From Lachnospiraceae bacterium (GTDB taxonomy: Bacteria > Bacillota > Clostridia > Lachnospirales > Lachnospiraceae), in the NCBI GenBank assembly GCA_900771995.1, contig CAAGQC010000055.1, positions 6,622 through 70,621 of the forward strand: a stretch of 64,000 bases of DNA. The letters are read 5' to 3'. Shown here one piece after another: positions 52,632 to 62,061 of the stretch. The stretch's first letter is position 1. Every line of letters begins with the position of its first letter. Below the pieces are notes generated by a model. The model searched no databases. It saw only the letters and a list, made by a program, of their open reading frames with translations, and had not been told where the DNA came from. The position numbers and the translations under genes were made by a program.

Positions 52632-53810
52632 TTACAAAAGATAAAATTCCATTATTTTGAAGAGGCAATCCCTGTATACCGCTTTTGCCACATCATTTTC
52701 ATACAGGATCGGAACACTGCCGATCTCCACGCCGTTCAACAGATAGACAGCTCGACCTGCCTCCGTCCCCTTCGCAACCGGAGCCACCGCATTCTCCGGC
52801 AGTTCTATGCTTTTCTCCACGCCGGCCAGGGAATTGCCCTCCGTATCCAGATAGCGGAATTCACTCTGGTACCGGATGGATACCGTATCTTCCACGCCGC
52901 CTTCTACCCGCAGAGCCTCCAGAGGATCCGTATTTTCATCCAGATACAGGTCACTGACATTGAAGCCATAGCTTAACAATGTCTGGGCATCTTTGAACCG
53001 GGTCTTGTAATCCGGTGCTCCCATGACCACAGCGATCAGGTCAATGCCATCCTTCGTGGCTGTGGCGGACAGGCAGTATTTTGCCTTGGAGGTGGAGCCG
53101 GTCTTCAGTCCCGTGGCCCACTGATATTGTTTCAGCAGCTTGTTGGTACTGTTTAAGGTAAACGTGGAGCTCCCCTGTCTGGTCTCATGGGTGATGTCTT
53201 CCATCCAGATCCCGGTATATTCAAACACCTTCGGATATTTTACCGTCAGTTCTCTGGACATGATTGCCACATCCATGGCTGTGGTATAGTGTCCGTCGGA
53301 ATCCGTCAGACCGCAGCAGTCCTCAAAATGGGTATCCACCATGCCCAGTTCCGTCGCTTTCTCATTCATCTGTTCCACGAAAGCCTCTTCGCTCCCCGCT
53401 ATGTATTCTGCCACGGCCACGCTGGCATCATTGCCGGAGGCCACGGCGATACATTTGATCATGGTCTCCAGGGTCTGTACTTCATTCTCCGCCAGGAATA
53501 CCTGAGAACCTCCCATGGAACTGGCATAAGCACTTACGGTCACCGGATCCTCCAGCTTTATCTTCCCCTGTTCCAGTGCCTCGAAGGTCAGCAGCAATGT
53601 CATGATCTTGGTAATGCTGGCGGGACTTCTGCGCTCTCTGGCGTTCTGTTCAAAGATCACTTTTCCGGTAGAGCTTTCCAGAAGCACTGCACTGGGAGCT
53701 TCAATAGCCGCCGGCTCCGCGCAGACACTGAAACCATTCCACCAGAACACCTGAATGCTGACGGCGAAAAGCACGATCCATCCGCAGATGCATTTCCTGT
53801 TTTTTTGCAT
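52632..53810 (-). CDS. D-alanyl-D-alanine carboxypeptidase (DacF-like, S11 family)
   Basis: The 392-residue product has a signal peptide ending near residue 31, SITK (SxxK), SGND (SxN) and KTGST (KTG) motifs and a C-terminal beta domain. It removes terminal D-Ala from cell-wall stem peptides. The start codon at 53810 is fixed by the signal peptide just after it. A terminator-like hairpin with six T residues ends directly at this ATG, and the likely RBS (GGGAG) is in that hairpin, so expression may be conditional. Confidence 0.95.
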   Translation of the reverse strand: MQKNRKCICGWIVLFAVSIQVFWWNGFSVCAEPAAIEAPSAVLLESSTGKVIFEQNARERRSPASITKIMTLLLTFEALEQGKIKLEDPVTVSAYASSMGGSQVFLAENEVQTLETMIKCIAVASGNDASVAVAEYIAGSEEAFVEQMNEKATELGMVDTHFEDCCGLTDSDGHYTTAMDVAIMSRELTVKYPKVFEYTGIWMEDITHETRQGSSTFTLNSTNKLLKQYQWATGLKTGSTSKAKYCLSATATKDGIDLIAVVMGAPDYKTRFKDAQTLLSYGFNVSDLYLDENTDPLEALRVEGGVEDTVSIRYQSEFRYLDTEGNSLAGVEKSIELPENAVAPVAKGTEAGRAVYLLNGVEIGSVPILYENDVAKAVYRDCLFKIMEFYLL

Positions 53811-53861
53811 AAAAAAGCCACACTCCCTTATCCTTTCTTCTAAAAGATATGGTAGTGTGGC
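53811..53861 (-). terminator. Terminator-like hairpin abutting the dacF-like start codon
   Basis: GCCACACT (53854-53861, minus) pairs with AGTGTGGC (53817-53824), with an inner ATCTTT/AAAGGAT stem, followed by TTTTTT (53811-53816) and immediately the ATG. It may terminate the upstream gene or act as an attenuator. A possible TATACA -10 lies just upstream, near 53864-53869. Confidence 0.7.
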
Positions 53862-53904
53862 CTTGTATATACCTGTAAATCCCGCCGTCCCGCGTTCTTC
53901 GCGG

Positions 53905-54495
53905 TTACAGTCTGGCGATCAGTGCCTGACAGCGTTCCTTCAAAGCCTCGCCCTTGCTGCGCACGTCGATGTGAAAGACTTTGATCAGCTGTACTGCATA
54001 ATCCACAGCTACGACCGTCAGAATCACCTGAATCATACGGGTACCCACCTGCACCTGAACACGGTCGATGATGTGATACATGGCATCATGGACAAACTGC
54101 ACGATACCGATGGCATAAAAGCCCCAGGCAATAGTGCTCTCCAGACAGATGATCCCCCGGTAATTAAAAGGCTTATTATTATAATCCCACCACAGTTCCC
54201 CCAGGAACCGGATCATACCGATCCCCACCAGATATTCAAAGGTGGTGGCCAGAATGGCTCCCAGGAAATATAGCTTTACCAGCTTTCCGCGTAAGGGGCT
54301 TAAGATCAGATACCCCAGCACTCCGCCAAAACCATAGATCGGGCAAAAAGGGCCTTTGCCGAATCCCCGGTTGGTCAGCTTATGATTGCAGAAAGACATG
54401 TAAGTGGATTCCAGGGCCCATCCGAGAATACTGTACAGGACAAACGCTGCTAACAAATGGTATACATCCGTTCCCAGTACTTCATAATTCCACAT
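53905..54495 (-). CDS. Putative ABC-transporter-type membrane protein (PF06541-like)
   Basis: The 196-residue product has about five helices. Conserved phrases such as YSILGWALESTY, RGFGKGPFCPIYGFG and WDYNNKPFNYRG are typical of the CmpB-like family labelled putative ABC-transporter type IV. No ATPase gene is adjacent, and the family's function is not established. The ATG at 54495 lies about 70 nt after rpsU. Confidence 0.85.
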   Translation of the reverse strand: MWNYEVLGTDVYHLLAAFVLYSILGWALESTYMSFCNHKLTNRGFGKGPFCPIYGFGGVLGYLILSPLRGKLVKLYFLGAILATTFEYLVGIGMIRFLGELWWDYNNKPFNYRGIICLESTIAWGFYAIGIVQFVHDAMYHIIDRVQVQVGTRMIQVILTVVAVDYAVQLIKVFHIDVRSKGEALKERCQALIARL

Positions 54496-54522
54496 TTTGT
54501 TTCCCTCATAACCTCATAAGTA

Positions 54523-54551
54523 CAAAGTCCCCGGTGATTACGCCGAGGACT
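54523..54551 (-). terminator. Possible terminator of rpsU
   Basis: AGTCC-TCGG pairs with CCGGGGACT, with one mismatch, followed on minus by TTTGTACTT. Weak T-tract. Confidence 0.45.
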
Positions 54552-54562
54552 GTTGTTTTGCA

Positions 54563-54739
54563 TTAGTTATATTTACGTTTTCTTGCTGCTTCAGACTTCT
54601 TCTTACGTTTTACGCTAGGCTTCTCGTAATGCTCTCTCTTACGAATCTCCTGCTGGATACCAGCCTTAGCGCAGCTTCTCTTGAAACGACGTAAAGCGCT
54701 ATCTAAAGTCTCGTTCTCTTTTACGATTACGTTTGACAT
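54563..54739 (-). CDS. rpsU: 30S ribosomal protein S21
   Basis: The 58-residue product starts MSNVIVKENETLDSALRRFK and continues with the typical RSCAKAGIQQEIRKREHYEK and a Lys/Arg-rich tail. S21 assists initiation on the 30S subunit. GGGAGG lies upstream of the ATG at 54739. It is monocistronic or leads into the next membrane protein gene. Confidence 0.97.
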   Translation of the reverse strand: MSNVIVKENETLDSALRRFKRSCAKAGIQQEIRKREHYEKPSVKRKKKSEAARKRKYN

Positions 54740-54877
54740 CTTACACCCGACCTCCCTTCAGTCCCTTCAAGTAACATGACTGACTGGGTTATTCTAATGC
54801 GCAGTTGTTCTACACACATTTGATATTATAGCATAAAAAATGTATTCGTCAACTACTTTTTTATCATATTCCAAAAA

Positions 54878-56248
54878 TTATTTAAAAAACTTATCATAGA
54901 TACCGAACAGGAAAATAAAAATAACGATCAACGGCAGTCCGTAGGTCACGTAACCGCGCATCCAGTCGTGTACCTTCAAGCCCTTTCCGGTATTGACCTC
55001 TTTCTTGTAATTCTCCCATCCCCAGCCGTATCTGGTCACACAGAACAACAGATATACCAGAGATCCTAAGGGCAGGAACAGATTGCTCACCAGAAAATCT
55101 TCGAAATCCAGTACTGCTCCGCCGAAGACAGAGAAACCATCCCAGCTCCATACATTGTAGCCCAGCACACAGGGTACGGACAACAGGATGATCAGGAACA
55201 GGTTCACCAGAGAAGATTTCTTACGGCTGGCACCGGTCAGTTCCATACCGCAGCAGATGATATTCTCAAATACTGCCAGCACGGTAGACAGGGCTGCAAA
55301 CGCCATGAACAGGAAGAACAGGCTTCCCCACAGGCGTCCGTAAGACATATTGGCGAATATATTCGGCAAAGTAATGAAGATCAGGCTGGGGCCGGAGGTC
55401 TGATCCACGCCATAGGTAAAGCAGGCGGGGAAAATGATCAGTCCCGCGGTAATTGCCACGAAGGTATCCAGCACTACAACTCTGACAGACTCTCCCATCA
55501 GGGAATGCTCCTTACCGATATAGCTGCCGAAGATAGCCATGGCGCCGATACCAAGGCTTAAGGTGAAGAATGCCTGATTCATGGCACCTACCAGTGTAGA
55601 CACCACACCGACCTCCTGCATTCTTCCGAAGTCAGGCACCAGATAGAATTTCAGTCCTTCCTTCGCTCCCGACATAAAGAAGCTGTTGATGGCAAGCACT
55701 ACCATGATGGCTAACAGCGCGATCATCATAACCTTTGTCACGCGCTCCAGACCGTTCTGCAATCCTCCGGCACAGACGCCGATACCGATGATCACTACCA
55801 GTACCATCCAGAACATCATGACCTTGGGATTAGCCAGCATCTGTGGAAACTGATCCGCCACCGCATCGGCGGAAAGACCGGAAAGTTTACCGGTAGCTGT
55901 CATATAAAAATAATGTAACATCCAGCCCGCCACCGTAGTATAGAACATCATCAACAGATAGCAGCCTGCCAGTGTGAAATACCCGTGGATATGCCACTTC
56001 TGTCCGGGCTTCTCCAATGCCTGATAAGCCTTGACGGGACTTTTCTTACTGGCTCTTCCCACAGCGAATTCCATGGTCATAATAGGCAGACCCAGAATCA
56101 CCAGGAAGATCAGATAAAACAATACGAATGCGCCACCGCCGCCCTGGCCGGCCATGTATGGAAACTTCCATACATTACCGATGCCAATGGCACAGCCGGC
56201 GGACAGCAGGATAAAGCCTAAACGGGATTTTAAATTTTCTCGTTCCAT
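54878..56248 (-). CDS. Sodium-dependent neurotransmitter:sodium symporter family transporter
   Basis: The 456-residue, 11-12-helix NSS transporter has the helix-1 signature AIGIGNVWKFPYMAGQGGGGAF. The family imports amino acids or related compounds with Na+. Its substrate cannot be told, although bacterial members often take tryptophan, tyrosine or leucine. Its ATG overlaps the alaS stop by 1 nt (TAATG), so it is translated from the alaS transcript. Alanine transport is a reasonable guess from that linkage only. Confidence 0.94.
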   Translation of the reverse strand: MERENLKSRLGFILLSAGCAIGIGNVWKFPYMAGQGGGGAFVLFYLIFLVILGLPIMTMEFAVGRASKKSPVKAYQALEKPGQKWHIHGYFTLAGCYLLMMFYTTVAGWMLHYFYMTATGKLSGLSADAVADQFPQMLANPKVMMFWMVLVVIIGIGVCAGGLQNGLERVTKVMMIALLAIMVVLAINSFFMSGAKEGLKFYLVPDFGRMQEVGVVSTLVGAMNQAFFTLSLGIGAMAIFGSYIGKEHSLMGESVRVVVLDTFVAITAGLIIFPACFTYGVDQTSGPSLIFITLPNIFANMSYGRLWGSLFFLFMAFAALSTVLAVFENIICCGMELTGASRKKSSLVNLFLIILLSVPCVLGYNVWSWDGFSVFGGAVLDFEDFLVSNLFLPLGSLVYLLFCVTRYGWGWENYKKEVNTGKGLKVHDWMRGYVTYGLPLIVIFIFLFGIYDKFFK

Positions 56249-58902
56249 TATGCGAGCTGACCCTCCAGTACCTTGGACGCTTCCGCAATGGCTGCGGGAA
56301 TGCCTGCGGGATTCTTACCGCCGGCCTGTGCCATATTGGGACGGCCACCGCCGCCACCGCCTACCAGTGCGGCAATTCCCTTGATCAGGTTGCCTGCATG
56401 GGCACCGGCCTTTATCGCGCCGTCTGTAGCCATGGCGATCATATTGACCTTGCCGTCCTGTGCGGAAAGCAGTACTACAACGCCCTCGCCCAGTCTGCCT
56501 TTCAGCTGGTCTCCCAGATCTCTTAAGCCGTTCATGTCAACGCCGTCCACATTGGCAGCCAGAAGCTTCGTTCCCTTCACTTCCACTACCTGATCCATGA
56601 CATCGCCCAGTGCGGACTGTGCCATCTTCGCCTTCAGGGACTCATTCTCTGCATTCAGAGCCTTCAGTTCTGCCTGCATATGCTGGATCTTCTCGGTCAA
56701 AGCTGCCGGAGTTGCCTTTGCGGCTGCGGCTGCCTTGTTGAAGTTCTCTTCCATGGCCTGATAGTATGCCATCACATTGGCACCGGTCAGTGCTTCGATT
56801 CTTCTGACACCGGCTGCAACACCGCTCTCAGACAGGATCTTGAAGTAGCCGATCTCACCGGTATGCTTTACATGGGTACCACCGCACAGTTCCTTGGAGA
56901 AATCTCCCATGGATACCACGCGGACGGTCTCACCGTATTTCTCTCCGAACAGAGCCATGGCTCCGCTCTTCTTCGCATCCTCGATGCTCATGATATCGGT
57001 AACGACTTCAATATCCTCTGCGATCTTCTCATTGACCAGAGCTTCTACCTTGGCGATCTCTTCCGCGGTCATAGCCTGTCCGTGACTGAAATCGAAACGG
57101 GTTCTTGCACCGTCCTGATAGGAACCCTGCTGTTCTACATGGTCACCCAGTACGATCTGCAATGCCTTCTGTAACAGATGGGTAGCGGAATGGTTCTTGC
57201 AGACACTCTTTCTGTTATCGGTATCTACGGCAAGTTCTGCGGTATCATTTACGGATACGCTGCCGGATACGACCTTACCCACATGGCCGATGCGGCCGCC
57301 TGCGATTTTCACCGTCTCCGTCACTTCAAAAGTGCCGTTCTGGGTGCGGATCACACCAAAGTCACCCTTCTGTCCGCCCATGGTAGCATAGAACGGAGTT
57401 ACGTCGGTGATCAGAGTACCGGTCTCACCTTCTTTTAAGGTGTTTACCAGTTCGGTCTCAGACGCCAGTGCCACAACTTTGCCGGTTGCGGTCAGTTTAT
57501 CATAACCTACGAATTCGCTGGTGGTCTTCTCATCCAGAGCATCAAATACACCGGCTGCGGTGGTCAGCTTCTGGGAGAAGTTCTGTCCTTCTCTCGCCTT
57601 CTGCTTCTGTTCTTCCATGGCAGCAGCAAAGCCTTCTTCATCTACGGTCAGATTCTCTTCCTGTGCCAGTTCCACGGTCAGTTCCAGAGGGAATCCGAAG
57701 GTATCGTATAAGTAGAATGCAGACTTGCCGTCGATCTCCTTACCGCCTTCGCTTCTCTTCTGCTCCAGGATCTTCTGCAGTTCCTTCATGCCGTTCTCCA
57801 GAGTGCTCTCGAAACGGGCGATCTCTTTCTGCAGCTCGCTTAAGACAAACTCACGGTTCTTCTTAAGTAACGGATAGCTTTCCGCATAAATTTCATCAAT
57901 ATACATGGCAGCAATGTGTAACAGCTGCTCTGTGGTCATATTTAAGGTGCGTCCGTGTCTTACCGCACGACGGATCAGACGGCGGAGAATATAGCCGGCA
58001 CCGGTGTTGGAAGGAAGCAGCTTGGCTTCGTCACCGATCAGCATTACGCTGGTACGCAGATGATCCGCCAGAATACGCATGGATCTGGTCAGCTTCTCAT
58101 CCGCATTGTATTTTGCACCGGAAGCCTCTTCGATATAAGCAATGACCGGAGCAAAAAGGTCGGTCTGATATACGTCTCTGGTACCGTTCAAGAAAGCCAG
58201 AATACGCTCCAGTCCCCATCCGGTATCCACGTTCTTCTGCTTTAAGGGGGTCAGATGACCGTCGTGATGCTTCTCATACTGCATGAACACATCGTTACCC
58301 AGCTCCGTGTATTTGCCACAGTCACAGCCGGGGCCGCAGTTCGGTCCGCAGTCCGGTCTGTCTGCGATATAGAACATCTCACTGTCAGGACCGCAGGGGC
58401 CGTATTCCAGTCCCCACCAGTTGTCGTCAGCGGGCAGATAATACACGTTCTCCTTCTTGAATCCGGAAGCGATACGATACTGTGCGCCTTCCTCATCTCT
58501 GGGAGCATTCTCGTCACCGGCAAATACGGTGGCAGCCAGATGATCCGCATCGAATCCGAACACCTGGGTCAGCAGCTCAAAGCTCCACTGGCAGCGCTCC
58601 TTCTTAAAATAGTCACCCAGGCTCCAGCTTCCCATCATCTCGAAGAAAGTCACATGACTCCTGTCACCTACGGAATCAATATCGTTGGTACGCACACAAC
58701 CCTGCACGTTGCAGAGTCTGGTGCCCAGAGGGTGCTTCTGTCCCAGCAGATAAGGCATCAGAGGCTGCATGCCCGCTACGTTGAACATAACACCGGTGGA
58801 TCCGTCAGATACCAGGGATACTGCTCCCACATCCACATGACCGCGGTCTATATAAAATTGTTTCCAAGCTTTTCTCAGCTCATCAGAAGTGAATTGTCTC
58901 AT
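56248..58902 (-). CDS. alaS: Alanyl-tRNA synthetase
   Basis: The 884-residue class II synthetase has motif 1-3 in the N-terminal half. The editing domain carries HxxxH (NHSATHLL) and CGGTHVKHTG zinc motifs. The C-terminal oligomerisation domain ends with a Gly-rich GGGGGGRPNMAQAGG. Full length. It has its own promoter (58952-58980) and no T-box in the 145 nt upstream. Confidence 0.98.
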   Translation of the reverse strand: MRQFTSDELRKAWKQFYIDRGHVDVGAVSLVSDGSTGVMFNVAGMQPLMPYLLGQKHPLGTRLCNVQGCVRTNDIDSVGDRSHVTFFEMMGSWSLGDYFKKERCQWSFELLTQVFGFDADHLAATVFAGDENAPRDEEGAQYRIASGFKKENVYYLPADDNWWGLEYGPCGPDSEMFYIADRPDCGPNCGPGCDCGKYTELGNDVFMQYEKHHDGHLTPLKQKNVDTGWGLERILAFLNGTRDVYQTDLFAPVIAYIEEASGAKYNADEKLTRSMRILADHLRTSVMLIGDEAKLLPSNTGAGYILRRLIRRAVRHGRTLNMTTEQLLHIAAMYIDEIYAESYPLLKKNREFVLSELQKEIARFESTLENGMKELQKILEQKRSEGGKEIDGKSAFYLYDTFGFPLELTVELAQEENLTVDEEGFAAAMEEQKQKAREGQNFSQKLTTAAGVFDALDEKTTSEFVGYDKLTATGKVVALASETELVNTLKEGETGTLITDVTPFYATMGGQKGDFGVIRTQNGTFEVTETVKIAGGRIGHVGKVVSGSVSVNDTAELAVDTDNRKSVCKNHSATHLLQKALQIVLGDHVEQQGSYQDGARTRFDFSHGQAMTAEEIAKVEALVNEKIAEDIEVVTDIMSIEDAKKSGAMALFGEKYGETVRVVSMGDFSKELCGGTHVKHTGEIGYFKILSESGVAAGVRRIEALTGANVMAYYQAMEENFNKAAAAAKATPAALTEKIQHMQAELKALNAENESLKAKMAQSALGDVMDQVVEVKGTKLLAANVDGVDMNGLRDLGDQLKGRLGEGVVVLLSAQDGKVNMIAMATDGAIKAGAHAGNLIKGIAALVGGGGGGRPNMAQAGGKNPAGIPAAIAEASKVLEGQLA

Positions 58903-58951
58903 TCTCTCGGTCTCCTTATGAAAAAAATTACAAATAAGCCTACATTTCTAC

Positions 58952-58980
58952 ATTATAATGTTATCGTTTCGCCGCGTCAA
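58952..58980 (-). promoter_or_regulatory. Predicted promoter of alaS
   Basis: TTGACG (58975-58980), 17 nt, TATAAT (58952-58957) on minus, about 50 nt before the ATG. The leader is too short for a T-box. Confidence 0.7.
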
Positions 58981-59007
58981 GGACAAAACATCACTTGAAA
59001 AAGATAT

Positions 59008-59036
59008 AGAAAAGGAGCAGAAAGATATTCTGCTCC
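59008..59036 (-). terminator. Terminator of glyS
   Basis: GGAGCAG (59014-59020) pairs with CTGCTCC (59030-59036), extended by AA/TT, with TTTTCTAT on minus, about 12 nt after the stop. Confidence 0.85.
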
Positions 59037-59048
59037 CTGTAAACAATC

Positions 59049-60437
59049 TTAGAATGTAAACTTATCTGCAAAATAAGCATCCAGATCGGCGATTGCAACA
59101 CGCTCCTGCTCCATGGAATCACGGAAACGTACGGTGACGCAGCCATCTGTCTCGGATTCAAAATCATAGGTTACGCAGAAAGGAGTTCCGATCTCGTCCT
59201 GACGACGATATCTCTTACCGATATTTCCTCTGTCATCAAATTCACAGTTGTATTTTCTGGAAAGTTCTGCGTAAATCTTCTCTGCGCCCTCGTTCAGCTT
59301 CTTGGACAGAGGCAGTACACCGATCTTCACCGGTGCCAGTGCGGGATGGAAATGCAGCACGGTACGTACATCGCCGCCTTCCAGTTCTTCTTCGTCGTAG
59401 GCTGCGCACAGGAATGCCAGAACGACTCTGTCCGCACCCAGAGAAGGCTCGATAACATAAGGAATGTATTTCTCCTTCTTCTCGTCATCGAAGTAACTCA
59501 TATCCTCGCCGGAAGTATTGGCATGCTGGGTCAGATCGTAATCGGTTCTGTCCGCAATACCCCACAGTTCGCCCCATCCGAAGGGGAACAGGAACTCGAT
59601 ATCGGTGGTTCCCTTACTGTAGAAGCACAGTTCCTCAGGGGAATGATCACGAAGTCTCATCTCGTCTTCCTTGATGCCCAGAGACAGCAGCCAGTCACGG
59701 CAGAAGCCTCTCCAGTACTGGAACCACTCCAGATCGGTACCGGGCTCGCAGAAGAACTCCAGCTCCATCTGCTCGAACTCTCTGGTACGGAATGTGAAGT
59801 TACCGGGAGTGATCTCGTTACGGAAGGACTTACCGATCTGTCCGATACCGAAAGGAATCTTCTTACGGGAAGTTCTCTGTACATTCTTGAAGTTTACGAA
59901 AATACCCTGTGCTGTTTCAGGTCTTAAATATACGGTGTTCTTGGCATCCTCGGTAACACCCTGGAAGGTCTTGAACATCAGGTTGAACTGACGGATATCG
60001 GTGAAATTGTGTTTACCACAGGTAGGACAGGGAACATTGTGTTCCTCGATGAAATTCTTCATCTCCTCCTGGCTCCAGGCATCCACACTGCCCTCGATGG
60101 CAATGCCGTTCTCCTCGCAGAAATCCTCGATCAGCTTATCCGCACGGAAACGCTCATGACATTCCTTACAGTCCATCAGAGGATCGGAGAAACCACCCAG
60201 ATGTCCGCTGGCTACCCAGGTCTGGGGATTCATCAGGATCGCACAGTCCACACCTACATTGTAGGGGCTCTCCTGTACGAACTTCTGCCACCATGCCTTT
60301 TTCACATTATTTTTCAGCTCCACGCCCAGGTTACCGTAATCCCAGGTGTTTGCCAGTCCGCCGTAGATCTCGGAACCGGGATATACAAAACCTCTTGCTT
60401 TTGCCAGGGCTACGATCTTCTCCATTGTCTTTTCCAT
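59049..60437 (-). CDS. glyS: Glycyl-tRNA synthetase (single-chain, dimeric type)
   Basis: The 462-residue class II synthetase is the alpha2 type (like Bacillus relatives' GlyQS and eukaryotic GlyRS), not the alpha2beta2 type. Motifs include the CxxC zinc pairs (CPTCGKH) and the LRPETAQGIFVNF and FRNEITPGNF segments. AAAGG lies upstream; the second ATG (60425) is also possible as start. It follows the lipoprotein gene by about 65 nt with no terminator between. Confidence 0.97.
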   Translation of the reverse strand: MEKTMEKIVALAKARGFVYPGSEIYGGLANTWDYGNLGVELKNNVKKAWWQKFVQESPYNVGVDCAILMNPQTWVASGHLGGFSDPLMDCKECHERFRADKLIEDFCEENGIAIEGSVDAWSQEEMKNFIEEHNVPCPTCGKHNFTDIRQFNLMFKTFQGVTEDAKNTVYLRPETAQGIFVNFKNVQRTSRKKIPFGIGQIGKSFRNEITPGNFTFRTREFEQMELEFFCEPGTDLEWFQYWRGFCRDWLLSLGIKEDEMRLRDHSPEELCFYSKGTTDIEFLFPFGWGELWGIADRTDYDLTQHANTSGEDMSYFDDEKKEKYIPYVIEPSLGADRVVLAFLCAAYDEEELEGGDVRTVLHFHPALAPVKIGVLPLSKKLNEGAEKIYAELSRKYNCEFDDRGNIGKRYRRQDEIGTPFCVTYDFESETDGCVTVRFRDSMEQERVAIADLDAYFADKFTF

Positions 60438-60501
60438 GTCAGTACCAAACCTTTCTTAAGCTAAATATGCTTTATTTTCTATCTTGTATTGCCTGTATGA
60501 C

Positions 60502-61134
60502 CTATTTTTTCATCAGTATCGTAACGACACCGTCGGACTGGGAGGCATCCACGTATCCGTCCGCTCCCATGACCACACCTTCGCTGAGATACAGCACCGG
60601 GTACGGACAGTAAATATATGCACTTGCATTCGTAATGATCAGGTGTCCCTTCTCCATGGCCTTGTTCAGCTTCCCGGAATCGGCGGGGGTACCGTCCGTG
60701 GCATCCACCAGTTCCAGATCCACGCTGATCCCCTTGGCCAGAGCCTCGACTCTGGTTCCGTAGAACAGATCCTTTTCATTATATTCGGCATAGCTGTCCG
60801 CGCTGTCGAACTCCTGTACCACCTGTACTGTGGCACCGTTCTCCAGCATCTGTACCGATTTCACCGTCATGGGATCTTCCTGTCCGTCACCATGGGAACG
60901 GTTGAACTCGTCTGCCTCTTCCCGGGCCATGGATTCCAGCCCGTCCAGCGTGTAGAAATCCTTGTCAAAAGTATTCACCAGATAAGAAGTGACTTTTCCG
61001 TCCTTCTCCACTACCAGAGAGGTATTGATCACCTCCGAAGGAAGCTTTGCCGTCTGGCCGCAGCCACTCAAGGATAATACCAGAAGGCTCGACAATCCTG
61101 CCGCAAGAAACTTTTTTATTCTATTCTCCCTCAT
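60502..61134 (-). CDS. Uncharacterised lipoprotein
   Basis: The product is 210 residues from the ATG at 61134, which has AAGGAG at good distance. A basic N-terminus and hydrophobic stretch end in LSGC, a lipoprotein signal. The mature part is an alpha/beta domain I cannot assign. Such lipoproteins occur beside recO in related genomes as far as I recall, but no function is known. It starts about 38 nt after recO. Confidence 0.8.
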   Translation of the reverse strand: MRENRIKKFLAAGLSSLLVLSLSGCGQTAKLPSEVINTSLVVEKDGKVTSYLVNTFDKDFYTLDGLESMAREEADEFNRSHGDGQEDPMTVKSVQMLENGATVQVVQEFDSADSYAEYNEKDLFYGTRVEALAKGISVDLELVDATDGTPADSGKLNKAMEKGHLIITNASAYIYCPYPVLYLSEGVVMGADGYVDASQSDGVVTILMKK

Positions 61135-61172
61135 AAATGAGTCTCCTTTTTTGGCATCAGCCATAACCGATT

Positions 61173-61823
61173 TTAACATAGAGTTTTGAGTATTTCAAGA
61201 CTTTTGAACGACCTGTCCATGAAACGCTTCCGGTATTCCGACGCGATCTGGGAAAGTTCGGCAAGAACCTTATCCGATACGGTAAAAGTGTACAGCTTCT
61301 CCACGGAACTCTCCGCTATGTAATTCAGTGCATACAGCGTAGATTCTTCCAGCGGCCGTCCGGAAGGCGGTCCAGGGTATTCTCCGTTGACGGCAATGGC
61401 CTTCAGTTCAAAAATACTGCGCACCAGTTCGTTGGAAAGTACCGGTGCGCACAGGGCCCGGAGGGACTGGTACAGAAGCTTTAGCATCTCCCTCTCGTCA
61501 TTATTTTCCCTGCAGTAATAATCCGCCACCTCTGCAAAATACATGCCGTAGCAGGCCCCCACATAATCTGTCATGAGTTCCTCGAAATAATTCCCAATCT
61601 CCGCCTCCGATACGGTGTAGGAATTCCGTCCCTCGTAGAGACGAAACGTACCAAAAGCAAAAGGGTTGGTCGCTGCTGCCAGACGGTTGCCGGGCTTTCT
61701 GGCCCCTCTGGCAAAAGCAGTGATCTTCCCTTTTTCTCTGGTGAGCAGGCACACCCGCCTGTCATATTCCCCGAAGGGGGTCTGTTTTAATACCATTCCT
61801 GTTACATACAGGGATTCCTGCAT
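61173..61823 (-). CDS. recO: DNA repair protein RecO
   Basis: The 216-residue protein helps load RecA with RecF and RecR. The N-terminal OB fold begins LYVTGMVLKQTPFGEYDRRV and the helical domain follows; the zinc-type Cys pairs are not obvious. The ATG at 61823 follows GGGAGG; the open frame extends to 61889. It overlaps the yqzL-like gene by about 20 nt. The order era, yqzL, recO matches Bacillus. Confidence 0.95.
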   Translation of the reverse strand: MQESLYVTGMVLKQTPFGEYDRRVCLLTREKGKITAFARGARKPGNRLAAATNPFAFGTFRLYEGRNSYTVSEAEIGNYFEELMTDYVGACYGMYFAEVADYYCRENNDEREMLKLLYQSLRALCAPVLSNELVRSIFELKAIAVNGEYPGPPSGRPLEESTLYALNYIAESSVEKLYTFTVSDKVLAELSQIASEYRKRFMDRSFKSLEILKTLC

Positions 61824-61993
61824 GATCCATCCTCCCCGCCGGAAAGACCTGTGTGTCCTTCCGCCCTGCAATCCCCGGAGGAGCCGCATACCGCAGCCGG
61901 GGAATCCTCCTTTCCCGCACTCTGCAGGTAATTCAGATAATCCTCCACTCTGCCGGTATGTTCAAATTGCTGCCAGTAATCCGTGAACTGCAT
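61802..61993 (-). CDS. YqzL-like small protein with C-terminal extension
   Basis: The product is 63 residues from the ATG at 61993, with GAGGGGG 9 nt upstream; an ATG at 62002 abuts that motif. The first 25 residues (WQQFEHTGRVEDYLNYLQ) resemble YqzL of Bacillus, a protein of about 47 residues encoded in the same place between era and recO. The later residues, rich in Gly, Ser and Cys, are not part of that family. Function unknown. Confidence 0.65.
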   Translation of the reverse strand: MQFTDYWQQFEHTGRVEDYLNYLQSAGKEDSPAAVCGSSGDCRAEGHTGLSGGEDGSCRNPCM

Positions 61994-62061
61994 CTTACGC
62001 ATCCCCCTCTTCTATCAGTGTGTCATCCTCTGTAAAAATAGGGTCTGCAAATTTCGTTTTT

